Below, one piece after another: positions 43,627-51,395 of a DNA stretch of 51,395 nucleotides. This DNA comes from an uncultured bacterium (GTDB taxonomy: Bacteria > Bacillota > Clostridia > Lachnospirales > Lachnospiraceae), in NCBI GenBank assembly GCA_905215775.1, contig CAJMRM010000013.1:1-51395 (forward strand), in the 5' to 3' direction. The translations under genes were made by a program, and so were the position numbers. The first letter of the stretch is position 1. Every line of letters starts with the position of its first letter. Under the pieces are notes generated by a model that saw only the letters and a program-made list of their open reading frames with translations, was not told the origin of the DNA and made no database searches.

Positions 43627-43655
43627 AGAATGGATTGGAGAAAGGGGTGTTTCAT

Positions 43656-44486
43656 ATGCCGGCAGCATTTGCCCATGATCTGTTTGGACGTCTGGTCTAC
43701 AGGAAGCTGGATCCGGGGATCCGGAAAGCGGTCCGGAGGGAAAAGGACTGCTTTTATCTGGGACTTTTTGGGCCGGACATCCTGTTCTTTTACCGTTCAT
43801 TAAATGATAACCGCGTCGTCCATAAGGGCTTCTGGCTCCACGAGGAGCCGGCCCGGGTGCTTTTTTCCCATGGCATAAAGGCCTGGGAAAAGGAGAGGGA
43901 TCCGGAAAAAAGGGCGGCCATGGAGGCGTATCTGCTGGGCTTTGCCTGTCACTTTGCCCTGGACCACAGCCTTCATGAATATGTAAACCACACGGACGAC
44001 AGCACCATCTTTACCCATGGGGAGATCGAGACGGAGCTGGACCGGAGGCTCCTGGTCCGGGAGGGAATGACACCTCTGCGGGCTGACGTGACCTCCCATG
44101 TGAAAAACACCTCCATGACCCGTCTGGCCGCTTCCCGGGTCCTTTCAGAAAGCCGGGAGACAGTGGGAGAATGCATCATGAGCTTCAAGGCGGCCATGCG
44201 GGTCTTTGTAAATTCCGGAGAGCTGTTTAAAACCTTCATCTGTCTGGGACTCCGGGCTGCGGGCCATTACGACCAGGTCCACGGCATGCTGATGCGGAGA
44301 AGGCCGGTGCGGGGCCTGAAGACCGTGGCCGATTATCTGGAGCTGGAATTTTATAAAACCGTACCCTTCGGCGCGCGGATGGTGACGGAGCTATACCGGG
44401 CCATGGAAGGCGGAGGAGAGCTTCCCAGGGAATATAAGGGAAATTTTGAGGGATCCGTTTTCGGAAAAGGACCGGTGCGCTGGTGA
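43656..44486 (+). CDS. Zinc-dependent phospholipase C family protein
   Basis: A protein of 276 residues. The start MPAAFAHDLFG, the GLFGPDILFF segment and the histidine-rich YLLGFACHFALDHSLHEYVNH, shortened here to CHFALDHSLHEYVNH, match the zinc-dependent phospholipase C-like family common in clostridia. No signal peptide is visible, so it is probably cytoplasmic and may not act on membrane lipids like the secreted toxins. ATG 43656 follows AAAGGGG; the frame is open upstream only through the serS hairpin. It overlaps the next gene by 4 bp. Confidence 0.82.
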   Translation: MPAAFAHDLFGRLVYRKLDPGIRKAVRREKDCFYLGLFGPDILFFYRSLNDNRVVHKGFWLHEEPARVLFSHGIKAWEKERDPEKRAAMEAYLLGFACHFALDHSLHEYVNHTDDSTIFTHGEIETELDRRLLVREGMTPLRADVTSHVKNTSMTRLAASRVLSESRETVGECIMSFKAAMRVFVNSGELFKTFICLGLRAAGHYDQVHGMLMRRRPVRGLKTVADYLELEFYKTVPFGARMVTELYRAMEGGGELPREYKGNFEGSVFGKGPVRW

Positions 44487-45700
44487 AATACGCAGTGATC
44501 CTGGGAGACGGGATGGCGGACCTGCCCGGAAGCTGTCCCGGAGGAAGGACGCCTTTAGAGCTGGCCCGCACCCCGGTCCTTGACCGGCTCTGCGGCGCAG
44601 GAGAGACGGGACTTGTACAGACGGTACCGGAGGGAATGGCTCCCGGAAGCGATACGGCCAATCTTTCGATCCTGGGATACGGAGGGCCGCAGTATTACCG
44701 GGGCCGGGCCTCATTGGAGGCCAGGGCTTTCGGGGTCCGTCTGGGAGCCCATGACCTGGCCTGCCGCTGCGACCTGACAGGCCTTCTGGGAGAAGGCCGG
44801 ACCCTTGGAGAAATGCGGATGGGAGATCCGGGGATCCCGGCGCTGGAAGGAAAAGAAGCCGAGGCCTGCAAGGCCGTGATGGAAGCCGCAGGAAAAGCAG
44901 CCGGTCTGGTCCTGATCCCGGGAAAAAACGGGAAATGCCTTCTTTTATGGAAGGACGGACTTTTGACGGCGCCCGGTCTTACATATGCCGACGCGTCCGG
45001 CGGGGGGCCTGTGCCTCCCCATGAGATAGCAGGGAAGCGGCTCCGGGATTATCTTCCGCAGCAGAGCGCGTTCAGGCAGTTTGCAGAGGACAGCTATCGG
45101 ACGTTAAAAGAAAGGTTCCCGCAGGAACCCGCCTGCTTCTGGCCCTGGGGAGCCGGTACTGCCTGCGAGCTGCCGGACTTCTCTGAAAGGACCGGTCTTT
45201 CCGGCGCAGCAGTCACGGCCACAGGGGTCATCCGGGGACTGGCCCTGGCAGCGGGTCTTAAGCTTTTTTCTGTTCCGGGCGCCGATGGAAGCCTGGATAC
45301 GGATTATGAAGGAAAGGCACGGGCGGCCTTAAGGGCGCTTCTGGAAGAGGGGATGGACTTTTGCTATGTGCATCTGGAGGCTCCGGACGCGGCCGGGCAC
45401 AAGGGAAGCTTTGGGGATAAGGTCCGCGCCATTGAAAATCTGGACCGGAGGCTCGCCGGCCCCATATACCAGGGGCTAAGGGAAAGCGGAGAGGAATTCC
45501 GGCTTCTGGTGCTGCCGGATCATGGGACCCCGGCAGCCCTCAGACACCATACAGCCGGACCGGTGCCGTATCTTCTTTACGACAGCCGGAGAGAGCCGGA
45601 AGCTTCCCGCCCATATTGTGAAAAAGAAGCTGAAAAAACAGGGATCCTGGTTCCGGAGGGCAAGCAGCTCATGGACCGGTTCCTTTTTAAAGGAGTATAA
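44483..45700 (+). CDS. ApgM-like cofactor-independent phosphoglycerate mutase (possible homoserine kinase)
   Basis: An alkaline-phosphatase-superfamily protein of 405 residues. The metal and nucleophile motifs are GDGMAD (D9) and APGSDTANLS (Ser56), with LEAPDAAGHKG and LPDHGTP near the end. It belongs to the archaeal-type ApgM group. Some bacterial members of this group have been shown or proposed to act as homoserine kinases, so the mutase label is not certain. GTG 44483 overlaps the preceding stop (GTGA). The cbiL gene starts 7 nt after its end. Confidence 0.82.
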   Translation: MKYAVILGDGMADLPGSCPGGRTPLELARTPVLDRLCGAGETGLVQTVPEGMAPGSDTANLSILGYGGPQYYRGRASLEARAFGVRLGAHDLACRCDLTGLLGEGRTLGEMRMGDPGIPALEGKEAEACKAVMEAAGKAAGLVLIPGKNGKCLLLWKDGLLTAPGLTYADASGGGPVPPHEIAGKRLRDYLPQQSAFRQFAEDSYRTLKERFPQEPACFWPWGAGTACELPDFSERTGLSGAAVTATGVIRGLALAAGLKLFSVPGADGSLDTDYEGKARAALRALLEEGMDFCYVHLEAPDAAGHKGSFGDKVRAIENLDRRLAGPIYQGLRESGEEFRLLVLPDHGTPAALRHHTAGPVPYLLYDSRREPEASRPYCEKEAEKTGILVPEGKQLMDRFLFKGV

Positions 45701-45707
45701 AGAAGCT

Positions 45708-46406
45708 ATGGCTGGAAAAATATACGGAGTCGGAGTGGGACCGGGCGATCCGGAGCTTCTGACCATAAAAGCCGTAAGGCTCATAAAAAATGCCGGGATC
45801 ATCGGGATCCCGGCGAAGGAGAAAGAAGCCTGCAAGGCCTACCAGATCGCCGCCGGAGCGGTGGAGGAGATCCGGGAGAAGGAGGTGGTCTCCTTCCCGT
45901 TTCTCATGACCAGGGATCCGGAACAGTTAAAGGAGAGCCATGACTGTCTGGCCCGGAAGGCCGCAGGATACCTGGACCAGGGCCGGGATCTGGTATTCCT
46001 TACCCTGGGGGATCCCACTGTGTACTCGACCTACATGTATCTCCACAGACGCCTCACGGCCATGGGCTATGAGGCAGAGATCGTAAGCGGAGTCACCTCC
46101 TTCTGTGCGGCGGCCGCCAGGCTGTCCGTCAGCCTGGGAGACGGAAATACGCCCATCCATATCCTTCCGGGCTCCTATCCGCTGGAGGAGGGGCTTTCCC
46201 TCCCCGGTACCCGGGTACTGATGAAATCCGGAAAACAGATGGGAACCGTGAAAAATGCCCTGGTTTCCGGAGCGTATGAGGTCCGCATGGCAGAAAACTG
46301 CGGGATGGCCGGGGAACGGCTCGTGGACCGGGCCCAGGATATCCCGGAGGACGCCGGGTATTATTCCCTGGTGATCGTCAAGGAGAAAGGAGAGACCGGC
46401 TGTTGA
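45708..46406 (+). CDS. cbiL: Cobalt-factor II / precorrin-2 C20-methyltransferase
   Basis: A cytoplasmic SAM-dependent methyltransferase of 232 residues in corrin synthesis. GVGVGPGDPELLTIKAVRLI, FLTLGDPTVYSTYMYLH and VSGVTSFCAAAARL are the family motifs; the C20 type is shown by the length and the GDPTVYST segment. I call it CbiL rather than CobI because CbiD, an anaerobic-pathway enzyme, is encoded nearby. ATG 45708 was chosen; AAGGAG lies about 12 nt upstream. It overlaps hemC by 4 bp. Confidence 0.9.
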   Translation: MAGKIYGVGVGPGDPELLTIKAVRLIKNAGIIGIPAKEKEACKAYQIAAGAVEEIREKEVVSFPFLMTRDPEQLKESHDCLARKAAGYLDQGRDLVFLTLGDPTVYSTYMYLHRRLTAMGYEAEIVSGVTSFCAAAARLSVSLGDGNTPIHILPGSYPLEEGLSLPGTRVLMKSGKQMGTVKNALVSGAYEVRMAENCGMAGERLVDRAQDIPEDAGYYSLVIVKEKGETGC

Positions 46407-47293
46407 ACAAGGAAAAAAAGGTGATCCGCCTGGGGACCCGGAAAAGCCCTCTGGCTATGGCGCAGGCCAGGCTGGCTGCGGAGGCCATTGAGCGGGCCTT
46501 CCCGGAGCTGGCGGCAGAATTGGTTCCCATTGTGACCAGAGGCGACCGGATCCTGGACCGGCCTCTGGTGGAATTTGGCGGAAAGGGAGCGTTTATTTCA
46601 GAATTTGAAAGGGCCCTTCTGGAGGGACGGATCGACGGCGCGGTCCACAGCGCCAAGGACATGCCGGAGGAGCTGGCAGAGGGGCTGGTCATTGCGGCGG
46701 CCCTGCCAAGGGAAGAGGCCGGAGACGTTCTTGTGACCGTAAAGGGCAGGCCGCTTCCGGACGGGCCGGTTTTTGTGGGAACCGGAAGCCCCCGCCGCCA
46801 GGTACAGATCCGGGAGCGGCAGGACGCCCGCTGCGGCCTTTTGCGCGGAAATATCCAGACAAGGCTCCAGAAGCTCCGGGAAGGGGAGTATGACGCCATC
46901 CTTCTGGCAGCGGCTGGGTTAAAGCGCATGGGCCTGTTTTCTGATCCGGATTTTTCCTTTGAGCGTCTGCCGGAGAAGGAATTTATCCCGGCCGGAGGCC
47001 AGGGGATCATCGCGGTGGAGAGCCGGGAGAACACAGAATTTTCCCCTGTGTTTAAGGTCATAAACGATCCTGCCTCCTTCCGGTCCCTGGCTGCGGAGCG
47101 GATGGTTTTAAAACGTCTGGGAGCCGGATGCACCGGAGCCGTGGGCGTATACAGCTATTTAGAAAACGGCAGCTTCCATATAAAGCTTATGAAGGGAACG
47201 GAAAACGGGATCCTGCGCCGGGAGGCTTCCGGAGCGCCGGAGGAATATGAGGCCCTGGCTGCGGCAGTTACGGAGGGACTGGACCATGAATAA
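46403..47293 (+). CDS. hemC: Hydroxymethylbilane synthase (porphobilinogen deaminase)
   Basis: A cytoplasmic enzyme of 296 residues that joins four porphobilinogens. LGTRKSPLAMAQA, HSAKDMPEEL, GTGSPRRQVQIR, LRGNIQTRL and the cofactor cysteine in GAGCTGAVGVY are all present. The start is TTG 46403, overlapping the cbiL stop (TTGA) after AAGGAGAG. It overlaps the next gene by 8 bp. Confidence 0.95.
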   Translation: MNKEKKVIRLGTRKSPLAMAQARLAAEAIERAFPELAAELVPIVTRGDRILDRPLVEFGGKGAFISEFERALLEGRIDGAVHSAKDMPEELAEGLVIAAALPREEAGDVLVTVKGRPLPDGPVFVGTGSPRRQVQIRERQDARCGLLRGNIQTRLQKLREGEYDAILLAAAGLKRMGLFSDPDFSFERLPEKEFIPAGGQGIIAVESRENTEFSPVFKVINDPASFRSLAAERMVLKRLGAGCTGAVGVYSYLENGSFHIKLMKGTENGILRREASGAPEEYEALAAAVTEGLDHE

Positions 47294-48812
47294 GGGAATG
47301 GTATTTCTGGTGGGGGCCGGACCGGGCGATCCGGGTCTTCTGACCCTCCGGGGAAAAGAGGTTCTGGAAACCGCAGAGGCCGTGGTCTATGACCGGCTGG
47401 CATCCCGGGAGTTTCTGGAACTGGTACCGGCGGACTGCGAAAAGATCTATGTGGGAAAGGAATCCGGCCGTCACAGCAGGACCCAGGAGGAGATCAACGG
47501 GATCCTGGTGGAATTGGGGCTGAGGGGAAAGCGCGTGGTCCGCTTAAAGGGCGGAGATCCCTTTGTTTTTGGCCGGGGCGGAGAGGAGATCCAGAGCCTT
47601 TTGGCCCACAGGATCCCCTATGAGGTGGTCCCCGGCGTGACCTCAGCCATTGCGGCCCTTTCCCATGCGGGGATCCCGGTGACCCATCGCGGGATAGGGC
47701 AGAGCTTCCATGTGATCACAGGCCATACGGCAGTGGGAGCCGGAAGCGGGGACAGCCTCACCGGCGGCTTTGACCAATACGCCCGCCTTCCAGGGACCCT
47801 CATCTTTCTCATGGGTCTGTCCAACCTGGAGAAAATCGTGGAAAATCTCATAAAATACGGAAAGTCTCCCGGGACTCCGGCGGCGGTGGTCACCAACGGG
47901 ACCCTTCCCGACAGCCGCTGCGTCCGGGCAGAGCTTTCTTCTCTTCCGGCAGCCGTGAGAAAAGCGGGTCTGAAGCCGCCGGGGATCATCGTGGTCGGTC
48001 CGGTGGCCGCCTTTTCCATGACCTGTAAAAAGGAGCTTCCTTTGAGCGGGGCCCTGGTGGGGATCACCGGAACGGACGGGATGTGGAAAAAGCTTTCAGA
48101 AAGGCTCAGATTCCAGGGAGCGTCAGTGGTCCGGGCAGGGATTTCCCGGATCGTGCCTTCGGGCCGGGAGGAGCTGTCCGGCTGTCTGGAGCGGCTGGAA
48201 GAGGTTTCCTGGGTCGTCTTTACCAGCAGCAGCGGGGTCCGGATCTTTTTTGAGACCATGAGGGATCGCCGGATGGATCTGCGGAGCCTGGGCCATGTGA
48301 AATTTGCCGTGGTGGGAAGCGGCACCGGAAAGGCCCTGGAGGAATACGGCCTTTTCCCGGACTATATGCCTGGGACGTACACAACAGAGGCTCTGGCCAG
48401 AGGATTATTAACCAGGCTCCGCCCCGGAGAGACTGTCCTGATCCCCCGGGCCAGAATGGGTTCTCCCATACTGAGGGAGGTTTTGTGCCAGGGGGGGATC
48501 TCCGTCCGGGACGTTCCCATTTACGATGTGGAGACAGAACCGGTGGGAAGGGAGGCCCTTGGGGAGCTTTCCGGACTCCATTACCTTACCTTTGAAAGCG
48601 GTTCCGGCGTGCGCGGCTTTTTTCAGGATCTTGAAGAGGAAAAGAGAAGGCTCCTGGAAACGGGGCCCTGTGCGGTATGCATCGGGAAGGCCACGGCGGA
48701 GGTGCTGCGCTCCTTTGGGGTCCGGCGCATGAAAACGGCCGCAGATTATACGGCAGACGGCCTGCTGGCGGTCATTCTTGAGGACTGGAATCATGGAAGC
48801 GTTCGTTTATAA
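47286..48812 (+). CDS. cobA-hemD: Fused uroporphyrinogen-III C-methyltransferase and uroporphyrinogen-III synthase
   Basis: A bifunctional protein of 508 residues. Residues 1-245 are the CobA/SUMT domain with GAGPGDPGLLTLRG, YVGKESGRHS, LKGGDPFVFGRGGEE and VVPGVTSAIAA. Residues from about 255 are HemD, a fast-evolving family, with GITGTDGMWKKL and FTSSSGVRIFF. The fusion turns hydroxymethylbilane, the HemC product, into precorrin-2. Such fusions are common in clostridia that make cobalamin or siroheme but not haem. It overlaps hemC and cbiD genes on either side. Confidence 0.94.
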   Translation: MNKGMVFLVGAGPGDPGLLTLRGKEVLETAEAVVYDRLASREFLELVPADCEKIYVGKESGRHSRTQEEINGILVELGLRGKRVVRLKGGDPFVFGRGGEEIQSLLAHRIPYEVVPGVTSAIAALSHAGIPVTHRGIGQSFHVITGHTAVGAGSGDSLTGGFDQYARLPGTLIFLMGLSNLEKIVENLIKYGKSPGTPAAVVTNGTLPDSRCVRAELSSLPAAVRKAGLKPPGIIVVGPVAAFSMTCKKELPLSGALVGITGTDGMWKKLSERLRFQGASVVRAGISRIVPSGREELSGCLERLEEVSWVVFTSSSGVRIFFETMRDRRMDLRSLGHVKFAVVGSGTGKALEEYGLFPDYMPGTYTTEALARGLLTRLRPGETVLIPRARMGSPILREVLCQGGISVRDVPIYDVETEPVGREALGELSGLHYLTFESGSGVRGFFQDLEEEKRRLLETGPCAVCIGKATAEVLRSFGVRRMKTAADYTADGLLAVILEDWNHGSVRL

Positions 48813-49980
48813 GGATAAAAAAATGCTGCGGCGGGGATATACCACCGGAACTTGCGCGGCCCTGGCGGCCAGCGGAGCCGTTTCCTTTCTGGTTTCCGGG
48901 ATATGGCCGGAAACGGCAGAGCTTATGACCCCGGCGGGCCAGACCGTCCGGGTGCCGCTGCTGGAGAAAAGGGCGGAGAACGGAGCCGCCTCCTGTGCGG
49001 TAAAAAAGGACGCCGGAGACGATCCGGATGTGACCGACGGCCTTTTGATCTTTGCCCGGGCCAGATTTCTGCCGGGAGCTTCCGGGGGAGTCCGGGTGAT
49101 CATTGACGGAGGAGAGGGCGTGGGCCGGGTGACCAGGGGCGGCCTGGACCAGCCGGTGGGAGCGGCGGCCATCAACTCCGTTCCCCGGAGGATGATCACG
49201 GCCGCTGCGGAAGAGATATTAGAGGCGGCCGGACTGGAGCGGCCGGTGGAGATCCTTATCTCCGTTCCCGGAGGAGCGGAGGCGGCGGAACGGACCTTTA
49301 ATCCGGTCCTGGGGATCACAGGAGGGATCTCCATCCTGGGAACCAGCGGGATCGTGGAGCCCATGAGCGAGGAAGCCCTTATAGAGACCATCCGAGCCCA
49401 TCTGCAGGTACTGCGGTCTGAAAAAAGACGGTTTGTGGCCGCCGTGCCCGGAAACATGGGGGAGCGGTTCCTTTCAGCCTATCTGGAGCAGGAAGGCATC
49501 GGAAAAATACAGGCGGTGGTCTGCAGCAATTTTGTGGGACGGACCCTGGATCTGGCCGGCGAGCTGGGTTTTTCCGGCCTTCTCCTGGCAGGTCATCTGG
49601 GAAAGCTGGTGAAACTGGGCTGTGGCATCATGAATACCCATTCAAAAGAAGGGGACGGCCGGATGGAGACTCTTGTGGCCTGCGCCCTGGGGGCCGGAGC
49701 CGGGATCGGTACACTGAAAAGGATCCAGGAGGCCAATACGACCGAGCAGGCCCTGGAGGAGCTTAAGGCGGCGGGGATTCTTAAGGAGACCATGACAGTG
49801 CTTCTGGAGCGCATGGACTGGTATATGAGGCGGAGGGCTCCGGAGACCCTGGAAACAGGCATCCTGGTCTTTGACGCCGGAGGGACGCTCCTGGGGGCCA
49901 CCGGAAATGCCGGACGTCTCCTGGATCTGGCCGCCGCAGAGGAACCGGCGGGAGAACACAGGCCGGAAAACGGCCGATAA
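48793..49980 (+). CDS. cbiD: Cobalt-precorrin-5B C1-methyltransferase
   Basis: A cytoplasmic methyltransferase of 395 residues in the anaerobic cobalamin pathway. LRRGYTTGTCAALAA at the start, the middle INSVPRRMI, GTSGIVEPMSEEAL and the late GLLLAGHLGKLVKL with NTHS are diagnostic. ATG 48793 follows GAGG by 9 nt; a TTG 15 nt upstream is less likely. It overlaps the HemD end by 20 bp. Confidence 0.94.
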   Translation: MEAFVYKDKKMLRRGYTTGTCAALAASGAVSFLVSGIWPETAELMTPAGQTVRVPLLEKRAENGAASCAVKKDAGDDPDVTDGLLIFARARFLPGASGGVRVIIDGGEGVGRVTRGGLDQPVGAAAINSVPRRMITAAAEEILEAAGLERPVEILISVPGGAEAAERTFNPVLGITGGISILGTSGIVEPMSEEALIETIRAHLQVLRSEKRRFVAAVPGNMGERFLSAYLEQEGIGKIQAVVCSNFVGRTLDLAGELGFSGLLLAGHLGKLVKLGCGIMNTHSKEGDGRMETLVACALGAGAGIGTLKRIQEANTTEQALEELKAAGILKETMTVLLERMDWYMRRRAPETLETGILVFDAGGTLLGATGNAGRLLDLAAAEEPAGEHRPENGR

Positions 49981-49993
49981 AAAGGAGAAAGCT

Positions 49994-50455
49994 ATGACCG
50001 ATTATGCATTTTTAAGAGACCAGCTGTGCGCCCTGGCGGAGGATGTGGAGTATGAGATCACCAATCTCTCCAACGCCTCTGCACTTTTATATGACAGCCT
50101 GGAGGGGCTCAACTGGGCCGGATTTTATCTGTGGAGGGATGAGAGCCTGATCCTGGGGCCGTTCCAGGGAAAACCGGCCTGCACCAGGATCCTGCCGGGC
50201 CGGGGCGTCTGCGGAACGGCGGCAGAAAAAGACCAGACGGTGCGGGTGGAGGACGTCCATCAGTTTCCCGGGCATATTGCCTGCGACTGCGCCTCCAATT
50301 CCGAGATCGTGATCCCTCTCCACAAAAACGGAGCGCTTTACGGAGTTCTGGACATGGACAGCCCCAGGCTGGGACGGTTTACGGAGGAGGATCAAAGGGG
50401 GCTGGAGCTGTTCTGCCGGGCCATGGAGGAGATTCTGGAACGGAGCCGCTCCTAA
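49994..50455 (+). CDS. Free methionine-(R)-sulfoxide reductase (GAF domain)
   Basis: A cytoplasmic GAF-domain enzyme of 153 residues that repairs free methionine-(R)-sulfoxide. C63, C73 and C97 have the same spacing (10 and 24) as the three catalytic cysteines of Escherichia coli fRMsr (C84, C94, C118). GRGVCGTAA, DVHQFPGHIACD and ASNSEIVIPL are as in the family. A further Cys (C99) is unusual. ATG 49994 follows AAAGGAG and is 13 nt after cbiD, so it is co-transcribed. Confidence 0.92.
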   Translation: MTDYAFLRDQLCALAEDVEYEITNLSNASALLYDSLEGLNWAGFYLWRDESLILGPFQGKPACTRILPGRGVCGTAAEKDQTVRVEDVHQFPGHIACDCASNSEIVIPLHKNGALYGVLDMDSPRLGRFTEEDQRGLELFCRAMEEILERSRS

Positions 50456-50557
50456 AGAGCCGAAGGCCGGACATCGATCCGGCGGGAGGTCCAGGCCCCG
50501 AGGACAGGGAAACCGGCGGATCCGGAAGAATGGCCGGAGCAGAAAGGGGACGCATAG

Positions 50558-51373
50558 ATGAAAGCAAGAGTTCTGGTGGATAATATCACAAAAAATCAGT
50601 GGAAGGCCGAATGGGGGCTTTCCATTTATATTGAATACAATGGGCACAGGATCCTTCTGGATACGGGAACCACGGAGGCCTTCGGGGAAAACGCAGACCA
50701 GATGGGGATCCGGCTGGAGGATGTGGAATTGGGAGTCCTGTCCCATGCCCATTTTGACCATTCAGACGGCCTGGGAGAGTTTTTTAAGAGAAATTCCACG
50801 GCAAAATTTTACCTTCAGAAGAGCGCAGGAGAAAACTGTTACAGCAGAAAAAATTTCCTGTTTAAAAAATACATAGGGATCCATCCGGGTTATCTGGAAA
50901 CGTATAAGGACCGGATCGTTTATGCCGACGGAGATCTGAAGGTGCTCCCGGGCGTGACGCTCCTTGCCCACCGGACGCCGGGCCTTGCCGGCGTGGGAAA
51001 AAAGGCCGGGATGTACGTAAAGAAAAACGGGCGGTGGATGCCCGATGATTTTTCCCATGAGCAGAGCCTGGTGTTTGATACGGAGGAGGGGCTGGTGATC
51101 TTCAACAGCTGCTCCCACGGCGGAGCGGATGTGATCATCCGGGAAGCGGAGGCTGCCTTCCCGGGAAAGCAGATCTACGGCCTCATCGGAGGCTTCCACC
51201 TGTTCCGGTCTGAGGACCAGGAAGTGCGGGATCTGGCCGGCCGGATCAAAGAGACCGGGATCCGGCGGATCTGCACGGGACACTGCACAGGAGAAAGGGC
51301 CATGGAGATCCTCCGGGTGTTTAATGATACGGCGGCAACCGAGATCTACACAGGCTTTGAGCTTGAAATATAA
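50558..51373 (+). CDS. MBL-fold metallohydrolase (COG1237-like)
   Basis: A cytoplasmic metallo-beta-lactamase-fold protein of 271 residues. The metal motif is SHAHFDHSDG, with later ligands in NSCSHGG and CTGHCTG. GGFHL is also present. This pattern fits the group annotated as dihydropterin ribofuranosylaminobenzene phosphate synthase-like (COG1237), whose bacterial role is not known. An AAAGGGG ribosome-binding site precedes ATG. The 102-nt gap before it has a small GCCGGA/TCCGGC hairpin without a U-run. Confidence 0.85.
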   Translation: MKARVLVDNITKNQWKAEWGLSIYIEYNGHRILLDTGTTEAFGENADQMGIRLEDVELGVLSHAHFDHSDGLGEFFKRNSTAKFYLQKSAGENCYSRKNFLFKKYIGIHPGYLETYKDRIVYADGDLKVLPGVTLLAHRTPGLAGVGKKAGMYVKKNGRWMPDDFSHEQSLVFDTEEGLVIFNSCSHGGADVIIREAEAAFPGKQIYGLIGGFHLFRSEDQEVRDLAGRIKETGIRRICTGHCTGERAMEILRVFNDTAATEIYTGFELEI

Positions 51374-51395
51374 AAATGGAGAATAGGAGAGAAAA

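Noticed and set aside
45701..45707. Cobalamin riboswitch before the corrin genes
   Set aside because: There are only 7 nt between the preceding gene and cbiL, and no B12-box was seen in the upstream gene end.

Overview
The window is a gene-dense, moderately high-GC chromosomal segment from a strictly anaerobic Gram-positive bacterium, most likely a member of the Lachnospiraceae or a close clostridial relative. The signs are pyruvate:ferredoxin oxidoreductase, formate-tetrahydrofolate ligase, anaerobic-type corrin enzymes (CbiL, CbiD), a meso-DAP-type MurE, SLH-domain and SH3/NlpC cell-wall proteins, a YtrA-type GntR regulator, and the Firmicutes core cluster priA-def-fmt-rsmB-rlmN-prpC-prkC-rsgA-rpe-thiN. 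I see no phage, insertion sequence, CRISPR array, rRNA or tRNA. The genus is not determined.

Layout. 1-2.1 kb: 3' two thirds of nifJ. 2.3-5.9 kb: a YtrA-like regulator, an ABC ATPase and a very large permease, with a promoter nested in the nifJ terminator and a palindrome at the predicted start of transcription. 6.0-6.5 kb: a single zinc-ribbon protein gene. 6.7-9.1 kb (minus strand): a PurF-like protein whose glutaminase active site is lost, and a DUF368 lipid-carrier translocase. 9.3-12.2 kb: metY and cardiolipin synthase. 12.3-12.6 kb: a remnant of a TetR-type regulator. 12.8-17.6 kb: an SLH-protein/membrane-fusion-protein/MacB-like ATPase/permease operon. 17.7-20.5 kb: an M19 dipeptidase and an SH3-NlpC/P60 wall hydrolase. 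20.5-24.5 kb: tepA and ftsK/spoIIIE, whose adjacency is conserved in Firmicutes. 24.6-29.2 kb: fhs, murE, murF. 29.3-41.3 kb: the priA-to-thiN core cluster, with a yugP-type membrane zinc peptidase inserted between fmt and rsmB. 41.3-43.6 kb: a pyridoxamine kinase and serS. 43.7-51.4 kb: a zinc-dependent phospholipase C family protein, an ApgM-like phosphomutase, cbiL-hemC-cobA/hemD-cbiD, a free methionine-(R)-sulfoxide reductase and an MBL-fold protein.

Functional themes. Envelope building and surveillance dominate: MurE/MurF, DUF368, cardiolipin synthase, the PASTA kinase and its phosphatase, NlpC/P60, and the SLH-linked exporter. Translation start and ribosome maturation (def, fmt, rsmB, rlmN, rsgA, serS) form a tightly overlapping transcription unit. 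The late part makes corrinoid precursors from hydroxymethylbilane.

The least ordinary items are the PurF-like protein without its catalytic cysteine, the tandem-module membrane fusion protein co-encoded with an SLH protein beside a dead TetR gene, the hairpin that buries the tepA ribosome-binding site, and the terminator-embedded promoter of the YtrA-like operon. All promoter, terminator and RNA-structure calls were made by eye.
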